NCBI RefSeq assembly: GCF_050876985.1
Contig: NZ_JBPAPP010000001.1
DNA length: 64,000 nucleotides
Source: Halopseudomonas sp002296055
Lineage (GTDB): Bacteria; Pseudomonadota; Gammaproteobacteria; Pseudomonadales; Pseudomonadaceae
Reading direction: 5' to 3' (one strand)
Shown here: piece by piece, positions 44,623-53,077 of the stretch
Numbering within the stretch: position 1 is the first letter of the stretch
Layout: the number at the start of each line of letters is the position of its first letter
The notes under the pieces: model-generated
What the model was told of the DNA's origin: nothing
The model's input: only the letters and a program-made list of their open reading frames with translations
The model's database searches: none
Program-made: the position numbers and the translations under genes

Positions 44623-45001
44623 AGGTCACCGCCCGGTCTGCGGTTTGCAACGCATCGACCCATTGTCCCAATCCGGATAGCGCCCAGGGCTCTCCCGTGT
44701 TTGCGGCTGGCCGCTCCCAGCGGTCTGCCTCTGCCTCGTTCAACACACCGCGCCGCAGAGCAGCAGCAATGCACACAACGGCGTCTAACTGGTTGTCCTG
44801 AATAAAGGCACGCCAGCGCTGGGCTAGGTCGCATTCATCTTGAGGCTGCACACCCAGCGTAGAGGCCAGATGGACGGCATCACGGTAGAAGAACAGACGG
44901 CTGATCTGGTGTCCGCCCGCCAGCACGGCCTCGGCAAACTTGAGGGCACTACGCGCCGCCGGATCCTGCGGACCAGCCAACAGGGCAATGGCAAACTTCA
45001 T
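44612..45001 (-). CDS. tusD: sulfurtransferase complex subunit TusD
   Basis: A 129-residue DsrE-like subunit that receives persulfide sulfur from TusA on its catalytic cysteine, here in AVVCIAAALRRGVL. The opening KFAIALLAGPQ and RLFFYRDAVHLAS are family signatures. First gene of the tusDCBE operon. Separated from the upstream BI-1 gene by a terminator. Confidence 0.95.
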   Translation of the reverse strand: MKFAIALLAGPQDPAARSALKFAEAVLAGGHQISRLFFYRDAVHLASTLGVQPQDECDLAQRWRAFIQDNQLDAVVCIAAALRRGVLNEAEADRWERPAANTGEPWALSGLGQWVDALQTADRAVTFGT

Positions 45002-45022
45002 GGTGTCGAACTCACAAACGAA

Positions 45023-45048
45023 AATGGCCCACCAAAAGGTGGGCCATT
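45023..45048 (-). terminator. rho-independent terminator of the Bax-inhibitor gene
   Basis: AATGGCCCACC and GGTGGGCCATT form a perfect 11-bp stem with a four-base loop; on the minus strand TTTTCGTTT follows. It lies between the BI-1 gene and tusD. Confidence 0.85.
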
Positions 45049-45070
45049 GAGTATAACGCAGCGCTCTCGA

Positions 45071-45742
45071 TCAGTCGTCGCTGAAGATACCCAGCAGTTG
45101 CAGCAGGCTGAGGAACAGGTTGTAGATGGAGACGAACAGGGTAATGGTCGCCATGATGTAGTTGTCTTCACCACCATGGATGATGGCGCTGGTCTGGTAC
45201 AGGATGACTGCAGAGGAGAACAGCACAAAGCCTGCGGAGATAGCCAGTTGCAGGCCGCTCATCTGGATGAAGAAGCTCGCCACAACCGCGCACATCAGCA
45301 CGATACAGCCTGCCATGATAAAGCCCGACAGGAAGCTGAAGTCCTTACGGCTCAGAATGGCGTACGCCGACAGGCCAAAGAACACCAGCGCCGTCATGCC
45401 CAGCGCCATGGCGACCAGCTGACCGCCGTTAGGCAGCGACAGGTAGGCGTTGAGGATCGGGCCCAGGGTGTAACCCAAAAAGCCGGTAAAGGCGAACGTG
45501 CTGACCAGACCCCAGCCCGAGTTACGCAGCTTGGTGGTCAGAAACAGCAGGCCGTAGAAGCCAACCAGGGTGATGATAATGCCGGGGTAGGGCAGGTTCA
45601 GGCTCATGGACACAAAGGCCACGATGGCGCTGAATGCCAGAGTCAGAGCCAGCAGCGAGTAGGTGTTGCGGAACAGCTTGCTGACTTCCGCCTCGCTCAC
45701 GCCGGCGTGTTGAAGGGTAGTGTTGTGTTCCTGCATGTTCAT
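45071..45742 (-). CDS. Bax inhibitor-1/YccA family membrane protein
   Basis: A 223-residue protein with seven hydrophobic helices. Helix 7 ends in the family motif LFVSIYNLFLSLLQLLGIFSDD with the acidic tail. YccA relatives bind and restrain FtsH protease, and some BI-1 proteins leak calcium; which applies here is unknown. AGGAG seven bases before the ATG. The order tRNA-Ser / this gene / tusDCBE is as in P. aeruginosa. Confidence 0.92.
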   Translation of the reverse strand: MNMQEHNTTLQHAGVSEAEVSKLFRNTYSLLALTLAFSAIVAFVSMSLNLPYPGIIITLVGFYGLLFLTTKLRNSGWGLVSTFAFTGFLGYTLGPILNAYLSLPNGGQLVAMALGMTALVFFGLSAYAILSRKDFSFLSGFIMAGCIVLMCAVVASFFIQMSGLQLAISAGFVLFSSAVILYQTSAIIHGGEDNYIMATITLFVSIYNLFLSLLQLLGIFSDD

Positions 45743-45897
45743 GCACCGCTCCTGTATTGAAAATCGGGATCCTTCAGATACTGCTTGATAATACGGGTTG
45801 ATGCTGCCAAATCAAGCGTCCAGGCCGCACTAAGTATTTCCATTCGTGTGCAGCAGCCCAACTTTCAGCTTCAGTAACAACTAGCCAGCGTACCCCA

Positions 45898-45925
45898 TTG
45901 ACTCAACAGGGATTTCCGGTACTAT
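45898..45925 (+). promoter_or_regulatory. promoter of tRNA-Ser
   Basis: TTGACT and TACTAT are spaced by 16 bases and end ten bases before the mature tRNA, followed by GCCGCCC, a GC-rich discriminator as in stringently controlled stable-RNA promoters. Confidence 0.72.
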
Positions 45926-45935
45926 TGCCGCCCGT

Positions 45936-46025
45936 GGAGGGATGGCAGAGCGGTTGAATGCACCGGTCTTGAAAACCGGCGAAGGTGAAAGCCTTCCCAG
46001 GGTTCGAATCCCTGTCCCTCCGCCA
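45936..46025 (+). tRNA. tRNA-Ser(UGA)
   Basis: A complete serine tRNA of 90 bases. Acceptor GGAGGGA pairs with TCCCTCC, discriminator G, and CCA is encoded. The anticodon stem CCGGT/ACCGG holds loop CTTGAAA, anticodon TGA. A long variable arm (GAAGG..CCTTC) is diagnostic of serine, and the T-loop reads GGTTCGAATCC. It reads UCA, UCG and UCU codons in part. Confidence 0.97.
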
Positions 46026-46032
46026 CACAAAC

Positions 46033-46059
46033 AAAACCCGGCCTCGCGCCGGGTTTTTT
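46033..46059 (+). terminator. terminator after tRNA-Ser
   Basis: AAAACCCGGC pairs with GCCGGGTTTT around CTCGC and is followed by TT. It starts eight bases after the tRNA. Confidence 0.9.
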
Positions 46060-46063
46060 GTTT

Positions 46064-46801
46064 GCCAACTGGGGCCGGGTGGAAGCTTCCTTGCTGCTTG
46101 GCCGACGGCGGCGGCGTGATAACGCACAGCGCGCCAACTATTCCTGCTTCTTACCTCTGTCCGATTTCAACGCCATCCATACTTGGGCTAGGTCGCTACC
46201 AAGGCCTGCAGGCCTGGTCCAGTCATTTGATTCGGTCAGGCGCTACCGGCTAGTCAGAGCTGCATCTTGGATATCGGCTAGCGTTTGCTTGCGGTCACTA
46301 TTCACCTAGCCCGTCTGCAGCCCGCTGACTGCTTCACAATCCGCTCCTTCGCGATCAGAAACCAAGCTTGGGTGAGTTTTCTTCGCTACTTGCGAGCTTG
46401 CTGGAATTTAGCCTGTGTGCCTTGAGAATCGGGGGTTTCAGCTTGATTTTGGCGTGTCGATCACTAGGTGTCGGAGAATCCGAACTCGGGCGCCGGGTCG
46501 ATCAACCGCACAATCAGGTTACTGCTGTCACCTTGGTAGCAAGGCGGTGACGCCGAGCAAGCAGCTCACTCAATACCAACGAGGTGTGGCAGCTAATCTG
46601 CGTTCCAACAATGATTCATAAGTAGTATATGTCTCCATGTGGGAGTTTTGTGGGAAATGGGCTTTATGGCGCATTTTTTCAATGTGTTTTATAACGTTGT
46701 CAGTAATTTCCCCAAGAAGGCTCCGTAAGGCCTTGGCTGGCCACCTGGTATGGCGGTTGCCAGGCGCTTAAACGGGCCAATAACAACAAGATGGAGTCAT
46801 T
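46064..46801. other. gene-free 0.74-kb stretch after tRNA-Ser
   Basis: I find no open frame with family resemblance or ribosome site here. Part of it (about 46330-46720) is visibly richer in A and T than its surroundings. A 14-bp perfect palindrome AGGCCTGCAGGCCT lies at 46202-46215. The end must contain the promoter of the lipase gene. No second copy of the tRNA 3' end was seen in the window, so there is no support for an intact integrated element; it may be eroded foreign DNA or hold an unrecognised RNA. Confidence 0.5.
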
Positions 46802-49156
46802 ATGCGTCGTACTTGGTTTGGCAAGCTGACACCGCTGGCACTGATGGTGCCTCTCTCCCTCTCCGGCTGCCTGAGTGGAGGAGGCGGCGGTGACGATGAA
46901 ACCCCCGTTGCCCGCTCAAGCTTCTATCCTCTGTTCGATCCCGCCGCAGAACTGTCCGACAACGCATTGCCAGTGCCCATCAATCTGGCCCTGCAGGGCA
47001 CCACGGACGGCACTTTGAATATCTCTCTCGATGGTGTCGAGTCGGAGCCATTCCGCGAGCTGCTTGCTCAGGTCAATGACCTCGACGGCTGGTCAACAGT
47101 GGCGCCGGTTCAGATTCCCTTCAGCGCAAACATTGATACCACCTTCGATGAAGATAACGTCGTGGTACTGCGAACGACCTTGGTCTCGCCCGCCACCGCA
47201 CAACTGCTCGAGGATGCCGCCGAGCAATACGCACAAGAGGGCGCCGGCGCCGCCATCGAACTAATCAATCAGGCTGTTGCCAACCGAAGCCATGCGCCGC
47301 TGACGGGGCATCAAGTTCCGGTGCCGCAGTTTACGTGCACTGACGCAGTGACTGATCAGTTCGCGGTCAGCGTTGCAGCGACGGATGCCAGCATGTTGCT
47401 GCTAAAACCTACCTCGCCGCTGGCGCCGGGTGACGATCTGGCCTGTATGGAGCAGGGCGGACCTTTCTACCAGAGCGTTGTTGCCGCGTCTGATCTTGAT
47501 GCTGACGCTTTCTCCAACGGCTACCTGCCCGTGCTGCTGGACGGCTTCAATAGTAGCGAAGCTGAGGCAGTGGGTCGCGATGCCAACTTTGATCATGCCC
47601 TCAGCGCCGCCGAAGCAGGTGATTCTGCGCAAAGCCAACAGCTGAAAGCGTTATATGCCCAGATTGGCGAGATACTTGAGCAACGGAATCTGTCCGGCGA
47701 CGAGGTGGTGTTGAGCTTTGTGTTTAGCACTCAATCGACCACCGCCGTGCTGGATTATCTTGCCAACCAAGCGGAACCTCTTACCAGTAGCCTGAGCTTG
47801 GCTGCACCGGCTGGCACGGTGTTGGGTAATGCCAGCATCTATAAGGGCGTACTGCATGACGTGCCTTATTACTTGAATAACAAGCCTGCCAACATCGGTG
47901 CTAGCGCTGGGCTGACTGCGGCGGCGGACGCTGCCTCGGTGTTGAGCGGGCATTGGCAAAGCGTGCGGGGGCAGGGCGTGACGCGCTTTGATCTGCAGGC
48001 AGGGCGCGGCCCGCTGGCCAATCAAACGGTTGATGTGCCGGTGCTACTGACGTTGCCCTCTTTTGTGGCGCCAGCGGCTGGCTGGCCTGTGGTGATTTAT
48101 CAGCACGGGCAGGGCAGTGATCGTTCGGCGGCAGTGGGCCTGGCGGGCCTCTTTGCAGCGCAGGGCTGGGCGGTTATTGCAATCGATCACCCTTTGCACG
48201 GCGTCACCAGCAGCAACGCGCTGGCTGGCCTCTTGATGGACCCTGCCAACGAGCGACACTTTTACATTGATATGAATGGCGACGGGGCCATGGATGCATC
48301 CGGCGCCCATTCGATGAATGGCTCACCGGCAACCACTCGGGATATCCGCCGTCAGACCGTCTCGGATCTGCATCAGCTGCTGGCAAGCCTGGATAGTATC
48401 AATATCGGTGGGCAGCGCCTGGATACCAGCCGTGTCGGATATGTGGGTATTTCAATGGGCGGCGTCATTGGCTCGATGTTTGCCGGCACCGTAGCAGACG
48501 ATCAAGTCAAGGCGTTCTCACTAAACGTGCCGGGCGGCGGCATGGCCAAACTGTTTGATGGCTCTATCGTGTTTGCATCACAGTTCCGCCCGCAGCTGGC
48601 GGCGCAAGGGCTGGAATTTGGCAGCCAGGCTTACGAGTCGTATTTCGCGCTGGATCAGGCGGTACAAGACAGCGGCGACCCGATCAACTTCGCCAAGGCG
48701 ATCGACGCGGGCAGTGCTGGGGTGCACCTGGTTGAAATGATTGGCAGTGCCGGCGGCAATCCGCCCGACCTGGTGCTGCCCAACAACCTGATGAATGGCC
48801 CGCTCTACAGCGGCATATTCAGCGGCGTTGGCTTGTCGGACACTCAAGTGGCAGAAACGGCGCCGCTATCCGGCACCACGCCGCTATGGCAGTCCGCGGG
48901 CCTCAGTGTGTTGGCTAGTGGCAACGCCAGCGAAAGCCCGATTCGTCGCGTAGTGCGCTACACAGGTGGAAGTCACTTCTCATTGCACCTGGATAACCGC
49001 CCAGCCAGTATGGCGGCGTTTAATGCAGCGTTGCCTGTTGCTGACGGTCTACTGACGCGCAATGCAGTGCAACGGCAGACAGTGGAGTTTTTGACATCTC
49101 AAGGGGTGTTGTTGTCGGTGACCTCGGAAGAGCAGGCACTGGTCAGCAACGAATGA
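46802..49156 (+). CDS. VolA/Pla-1/cef-type lipoprotein lipase
   Basis: A 784-residue surface or periplasmic lipase with a clear lipobox (SLSGC, C23) followed by a Gly-rich linker. The C-terminal half is an alpha/beta-hydrolase: VVIYQHGQGSDRSAAV oxyanion turn, GYVGISMGGVIGS with nucleophile S551, and a late GGSHFSLH with the likely catalytic His. The N-terminal half is the extra domain typical of VolA, a Vibrio lysophospholipase that frees fatty acids from outside lipids. TGGAG supports the ATG. Monocistronic. Confidence 0.88.
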   Translation: MRRTWFGKLTPLALMVPLSLSGCLSGGGGGDDETPVARSSFYPLFDPAAELSDNALPVPINLALQGTTDGTLNISLDGVESEPFRELLAQVNDLDGWSTVAPVQIPFSANIDTTFDEDNVVVLRTTLVSPATAQLLEDAAEQYAQEGAGAAIELINQAVANRSHAPLTGHQVPVPQFTCTDAVTDQFAVSVAATDASMLLLKPTSPLAPGDDLACMEQGGPFYQSVVAASDLDADAFSNGYLPVLLDGFNSSEAEAVGRDANFDHALSAAEAGDSAQSQQLKALYAQIGEILEQRNLSGDEVVLSFVFSTQSTTAVLDYLANQAEPLTSSLSLAAPAGTVLGNASIYKGVLHDVPYYLNNKPANIGASAGLTAAADAASVLSGHWQSVRGQGVTRFDLQAGRGPLANQTVDVPVLLTLPSFVAPAAGWPVVIYQHGQGSDRSAAVGLAGLFAAQGWAVIAIDHPLHGVTSSNALAGLLMDPANERHFYIDMNGDGAMDASGAHSMNGSPATTRDIRRQTVSDLHQLLASLDSINIGGQRLDTSRVGYVGISMGGVIGSMFAGTVADDQVKAFSLNVPGGGMAKLFDGSIVFASQFRPQLAAQGLEFGSQAYESYFALDQAVQDSGDPINFAKAIDAGSAGVHLVEMIGSAGGNPPDLVLPNNLMNGPLYSGIFSGVGLSDTQVAETAPLSGTTPLWQSAGLSVLASGNASESPIRRVVRYTGGSHFSLHLDNRPASMAAFNAALPVADGLLTRNAVQRQTVEFLTSQGVLLSVTSEEQALVSNE

Positions 49157-49186
49157 TCGGCGCGGTCTCTCTCCCACAGTGAACGC

Positions 49187-49218
49187 GTGCTGACCGCAGC
49201 ACTGTCTGCGGTGAGCAC
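49187..49218. terminator. hairpin(s) after the lipase gene
   Basis: GTGCTGACCGCAG and CTGCGGTGAGCAC pair at 12 of 13 positions. A smaller CCTAGC/GCTAGG stem at 49227-49245 is followed by a T-rich run and may be the true terminator. Confidence 0.45.
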
Positions 49219-49317
49219 AACACCAACCTAGCGGGCTGAGCTAGGGGCTTGCTCTTCCTTTTTGGTGTTCTTTTAGGTCGCGGGCAAAGCTTTTCGCTAC
49301 CAGGTGTTCTTTCGCCT

Positions 49318-50199
49318 CTACACGTTCTCTGGGCTACCTGACGCCGTCCCCAAGCTCTTTCGCATCAAATCATGCAGTTTGTTTACCGCACTTGAGCTTC
49401 GTGAGGCAGTACTCCTGATTATTGCTACTTCCATTGAGTCCAGAGGCCCTAGATTGTGCTCGGCTCCAAGGATGTTCAGGTGCGAGGGGCGGCTGCAGGC
49501 GGTTAGTACCGCGATGGCCAGGCCGCTTTCAACTGCGGCTATTTGCCCAGCCAGGCTGGCGCTGTTGTAGACGACCCGGTATTGGCGACCCTGCTGTTTG
49601 AGCGACCTTACGGCACTCATCCGTGCCAAGCTGCTGCTTTCATAAACTGCGATGGGTAACGGGTCTTGGCGCCAGACTTCGAACTGTGGCGAGCCGACCC
49701 AAACAAGCGGCTCCTCGAAAAGAAGAACGCCCTCGTCAGGATGGTTTCTCGACACCAACGCCAAATCCAGCTCTCCCTTTTCTATCCGCGGAATCAACGC
49801 GGTTGACTGTTCGCAATGCAGCTCAATCTCGACCGAGCCATGGTAGGGGGCAAATCGTCTGAGAACAGGCGTCAGGTATTTGCTGGCGTAGTCATCTGGT
49901 ACACCAAGCCGGATGCGTCCAGCCACTGCGTTGTTGTGGAAGGCGGCGAGAGTCTCTTCGTGAAGGGCCAGCATACGTCTGGCGTACAGCAGCAGTTGCT
50001 GCCCCTCGGCTGTCAGTTCGTGCTGACGCGGCCCACGCCTTAGCACCTTGCAGCCCAGTGCAGACTCCAGTTTCTGTAACTGCATACTGACTGCCGATTG
50101 CGAGCGATTCACTTCCGGTGCGGCGGAGGTCAGTGAGCCGGTATCGACAACAGCCACGAAGCACTTCAGCCAGTCAATTTGTAGGTCGCGGTACGTCAT
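49318..50199 (-). CDS. LysR-family transcriptional regulator
   Basis: A 293-residue LysR protein. The winged helix reads IDWLKCFVAVVDTGSLTSAA and RSQSAVSMQLQKLESALGCK, close to the LrhA/PecT group, followed by an effector domain (LGVPDDYASKYLTPVLRRFA). It is divergent from azlCD and probably controls that exporter. No clear ribosome site. Confidence 0.9.
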   Translation of the reverse strand: MTYRDLQIDWLKCFVAVVDTGSLTSAAPEVNRSQSAVSMQLQKLESALGCKVLRRGPRQHELTAEGQQLLLYARRMLALHEETLAAFHNNAVAGRIRLGVPDDYASKYLTPVLRRFAPYHGSVEIELHCEQSTALIPRIEKGELDLALVSRNHPDEGVLLFEEPLVWVGSPQFEVWRQDPLPIAVYESSSLARMSAVRSLKQQGRQYRVVYNSASLAGQIAAVESGLAIAVLTACSRPSHLNILGAEHNLGPLDSMEVAIIRSTASRSSSAVNKLHDLMRKSLGTASGSPENV

Positions 50200-50236
50200 G
50201 AATGAGGTCTATTCGAAAACAGGATGGCTGTGATTG

Positions 50237-50262
50237 GAAATATTCGCTTTTAAGGATATTTC
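50237..50262. promoter_or_regulatory. inverted repeat in the LysR/azlC spacer
   Basis: GAAATAT and ATATTTC are perfect 7-bp arms 12 bases apart in the 109-base divergent spacer, 38 bases after the LysR start. A plausible but unproven LysR binding site. Confidence 0.35.
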
Positions 50263-50308
50263 ATCGATAGCAACATCACACCCTTATTTGTAATCGGGGT
50301 TTGCCGGC

Positions 50309-51025
50309 ATGTCGTTTTCCACTGTGCACCAGCACCAACTTGATCGCGGGTTGGTGTGGTCGGGCTTCAAGCAACTACTTCCTATCTCGCTATTTGTTAC
50401 GGTTTTTGGCGCGGCCTATGGGCTCGCTGCCAGCCAGGTTGGGGTGGACGACTCAATCACGTTGGCGATGAGCGCGCTGGTGTTCTCTGGCTACGCGCAG
50501 TTCGCATTGTTGGACATGTGGGGCACCACGGTACCGCTGGTGCCAATGTGCATTGCTGCCCTGGCAATCAATGCACGGCACTTGTTGATGGGAGCAACGC
50601 TGTACCCCTGGTTACAGCGGCTCTCTCCCGTGAAGCGCTATGGCGTAATGGTGATTGCCTCCGATGCAAATTGGGCGATGGCGATCAACGCGTTTGAGCG
50701 CGGTAAGCCAGGTTTTGGGCTGCTGGTCGGTGGCGGGCTGGCGATTTGGGCTTTCTGGGTGGTTGGAACCTGGATCGGCGTATGTTTTGGAGGGTTGGTA
50801 GAAAACCCTGAGCGTTACGGTCTGGACATGGTCATGGGGTGTTTTCTGGTGGCAATGGCAGTTGGCGGTGGCGTTAAGATCCGCAGCTTTGCAATATGGG
50901 CGGCTGCCGCAATTTCGTCGCTGGCCGCGTATCACTACCTACCTGAACACAGCCACATTGTGGTGGGCACGTTATGCGGTGGAATTGTTGGCGTCTTCTT
51001 GGCAGGTGATAGCAATGAGCATTGA
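50309..51025 (+). CDS. azlC: AzlC-family branched-chain amino-acid exporter, large subunit
   Basis: A 238-residue inner-membrane protein matching AzlC/YgaZ (FVTVFGAAYGLAASQVG, ALVFSGYAQFALLDMWG, NARHLLMGATLYPWLQRL). With AzlD it forms an exporter for valine, leucine or related analogues. AzlC needs its small partner, which overlaps downstream. Regulated probably by the divergent LysR protein. Confidence 0.9.
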   Translation: MSFSTVHQHQLDRGLVWSGFKQLLPISLFVTVFGAAYGLAASQVGVDDSITLAMSALVFSGYAQFALLDMWGTTVPLVPMCIAALAINARHLLMGATLYPWLQRLSPVKRYGVMVIASDANWAMAINAFERGKPGFGLLVGGGLAIWAFWVVGTWIGVCFGGLVENPERYGLDMVMGCFLVAMAVGGGVKIRSFAIWAAAAISSLAAYHYLPEHSHIVVGTLCGGIVGVFLAGDSNEH

Positions 51026-51323
51026 TAGCAGCGGAGGCGGTGCTGTTCTACTGATAGGGTTGATGATGGCTATCGCTCTGGCCACTCGCCTGGGCGGTGT
51101 GTTCATCTTGTCAGTCACGCCAATCAGTCATCGAATGAAGCGCTTTATCGACTCAATGTCCAGTTCGGTACTGATAGCCCTTGTGGCGCCTCTACTGATC
51201 ACCGGAGATATGGGTACCCGGCTGGCTTTGTTGGTAGCCGCCACACTTATGCTGATAGCCAGAAATTCTTTGCTGTCCATCGCTGGCGGCGTCATCACGG
51301 CAGCTGGCGTTAGATTGCTCTAG
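51015..51323 (+). CDS. azlD: AzlD-family exporter, small subunit
   Basis: A 102-residue membrane protein with four helices in the AzlD/YgaH pattern (GLMMAIALATRLGGVFIL, SMSSSVLIALVAPLLI). The ATG at 51015 overlaps the azlC 3' end by 11 bases, so the pair is co-translated. Confidence 0.88.
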   Translation: MSIDSSGGGAVLLIGLMMAIALATRLGGVFILSVTPISHRMKRFIDSMSSSVLIALVAPLLITGDMGTRLALLVAATLMLIARNSLLSIAGGVITAAGVRLL

Positions 51324-51482
51324 CCAGGGTGGTGCGCCACCCGGTTTAACTGGACGGCGCAGGGTGTGACTTGCCCTAATCAACAGCGGGTAGTGTTTCG
51401 CTCTAGTGAAAAGGCGAACTCTTTTTGGGGCTGAGGACTAATCGGATTCTTCAGGAGCGTGGGGCGCTTTAGCGCATAAAGT

Positions 51483-51495
51483 GTTATGTTATAAC
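51483..51495 (+). promoter_or_regulatory. Zur box upstream of dksA2-folE2
   Basis: GTTATGTTATAAC has perfect 5-bp arms around a three-base centre and differs at one base from the gamma-proteobacterial Zur core GTTATANTATAAC. It lies 117 bases before dksA2. Both downstream genes encode known zinc-independent stand-ins for zinc proteins, which supports control by Zur. Confidence 0.82.
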
Positions 51496-51611
51496 TGATG
51501 ACTGATGGCGGAGAGATTGAAGTGCGCGGACCGGGCGCAGGCTGCCGCCAGCAAGAAGGAGCCACCCGCTGTGGTACCCACCTTATCAAACGCAGCCAAC
51601 AGGAACGCTGT

Positions 51612-52016
51612 ATGACCGAAGAAGAACTGCTCAAGCAGCCCGAAGACGCCTACATGAATGAGCAGCAGCAAGCTTTTTTCCATGATCTGCTGACAAGCCA
51701 GCGGGAGGCACTGCGGGCGCGAATCGATGCAGAGTTCGGTGAGCTGCGTCATTACGAAACCTCGAGCGACCCGGCTGACGTTGGCAGCACGGAGGAGGTG
51801 CGCCAGTCGCACCTGCGCTTGTTGGAACGCGAGAAGAAGTTGCTCGACAAGATCGACCATTCGCTGCAGCTACTGGCCCGTGGCGAATATGGCTGGTGTG
51901 CCGAAACCGGTGAGCCGATTGGCTTGGCGCGCCTGCTGTCGCGGCCAACCGCAACCCTGAGCTTCGAGGCCAAGGAGCGACAGGAAATTGCGGAAAAGCA
52001 TCGACGAGAACGCTGA
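51612..52016 (+). CDS. dksA2: zinc-independent DksA paralogue (DksA2)
   Basis: A 134-residue DksA/TraR protein that binds RNA polymerase with ppGpp. The coiled-coil tip has D53 and D56 (DPADVG; the usual Ala two residues after the second Asp is Gly). Of the four zinc-finger cysteines only C96 remains; the others are T99, S117 and A120 by alignment spacing. P. aeruginosa DksA2 is the same type and replaces DksA under zinc shortage. I chose the ATG at 51612 (AGGAA upstream); a long in-frame extension reaches back to the Zur box and is not credible. Confidence 0.92.
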   Translation: MTEEELLKQPEDAYMNEQQQAFFHDLLTSQREALRARIDAEFGELRHYETSSDPADVGSTEEVRQSHLRLLEREKKLLDKIDHSLQLLARGEYGWCAETGEPIGLARLLSRPTATLSFEAKERQEIAEKHRRER

Positions 52017-52094
52017 TCTGATTGCCAGAGTGGCGCTACCAGATCCAACACCTGCAGCCGTGCCAATGGCTTGCACCAAAAGGAACCAAAGCTG

Positions 52095-53024
52095 ATGAAT
52101 GCCGTATTGCCTGATGTATCCCGCACCGAAGTATCCTCCCGGCTGTTGCCGTTGGATTGGGTGGGCATGCAGGGCATTGATTTACCCGTGACGCTTGACG
52201 AGCCTGGCGAGCGTCGAACTGTGCACGCACGTGCCGATGTCCATGTCGATTTGCCACAACCGCAGGTTAAGGGTATTCACATGTCGCGCCTGTATCGGTT
52301 GCTGGATAGTCTGGGTGAGGGCACCCCTCTGGCCCCCGGCGCGTTGCGCGCGTTGCTTCAGGAGATGGTCTCCAGTCATGAGGATTGCGGCTCGCAGAGC
52401 GCGCGTTTGGCCCTGCATTTTGACTTTCTGGCGCGTCGCCCGGCGCTGGTGACCCAAGGAATGGCGGGCTGGAAATCCTATCCTGTGCGTCTGCAGGCCG
52501 GCCTGGCGCACGGGGTCTTTCGTCTGAACGTGCGGGTCACGGTTGGCTACTCATCTACCTGCCCTTGTTCCGCGGCGCTGTCGCGCCAATTGGTGCAGCA
52601 GGCGTTTCTCGACACCTACGCGGGTCAGACCCTTAGCGCTGAGGAGGTGGCAAGCTGGCTGCAGAGCCATGCCACCCTGGCAACTCCCCATAGCCAGCGC
52701 AGCGAGGCGGAAGTGGACGTAACCCTGGAGGAGGGCGCCGCCGGGCTTGGCCTATTGCAGTTAGTCGACGAGATTGAACAGGCGCTGGGCACTCCGGTGC
52801 AAACTGCCGTCAAGCGGGCGGATGAACAGGCCTTTGCCGCGTTAAACGGGCAGAACCTGATGTTTGTCGAGGACGCCGCTCGGCGCATCCAGTCAGCGCC
52901 CGGCCTGGCGGGCCTGCAGCCGCAGGTCTTTGTCCGTCATATTGAAAGCCTGCACCCGCATGATGCGGTTGCCTGGGCCAGCGGCGCCACAAAACGTGAC
53001 GCCCCCAATCCGAGCCTGCTGTGA
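52095..53024 (+). CDS. folE2: GTP cyclohydrolase FolE2 (type IB)
   Basis: FolE2 makes 7,8-dihydroneopterin triphosphate from GTP for folate synthesis and, unlike FolE, works with Mn, Fe or other metals. The 309-residue protein has the signature GYSSTCPCSAALSR with the metal-ligand cysteines at C156/C158 and TPHSQRSEAEVDV. AAAGGAAC precedes the ATG at 52095. It follows dksA2 by 78 bases; both would be raised when zinc is scarce. Confidence 0.95.
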   Translation: MNAVLPDVSRTEVSSRLLPLDWVGMQGIDLPVTLDEPGERRTVHARADVHVDLPQPQVKGIHMSRLYRLLDSLGEGTPLAPGALRALLQEMVSSHEDCGSQSARLALHFDFLARRPALVTQGMAGWKSYPVRLQAGLAHGVFRLNVRVTVGYSSTCPCSAALSRQLVQQAFLDTYAGQTLSAEEVASWLQSHATLATPHSQRSEAEVDVTLEEGAAGLGLLQLVDEIEQALGTPVQTAVKRADEQAFAALNGQNLMFVEDAARRIQSAPGLAGLQPQVFVRHIESLHPHDAVAWASGATKRDAPNPSLL

Positions 53025-53077
53025 CGACGTGTTGAAACCGCTATAGTGTCGAGCTTGCTCAGCCCAGACTCGACACC

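Noticed and set aside
46368..46550. Short plus-strand frames in the stretch after tRNA-Ser
   Set aside because: Too short, with no ribosome site or family match; the translations look random.
51498..51611. N-terminal extension of DksA2 reaching back to the Zur box
   Set aside because: The extension has no match in the family and would begin right after the operator; the ATG at 51612 has a ribosome site and starts the conserved region.
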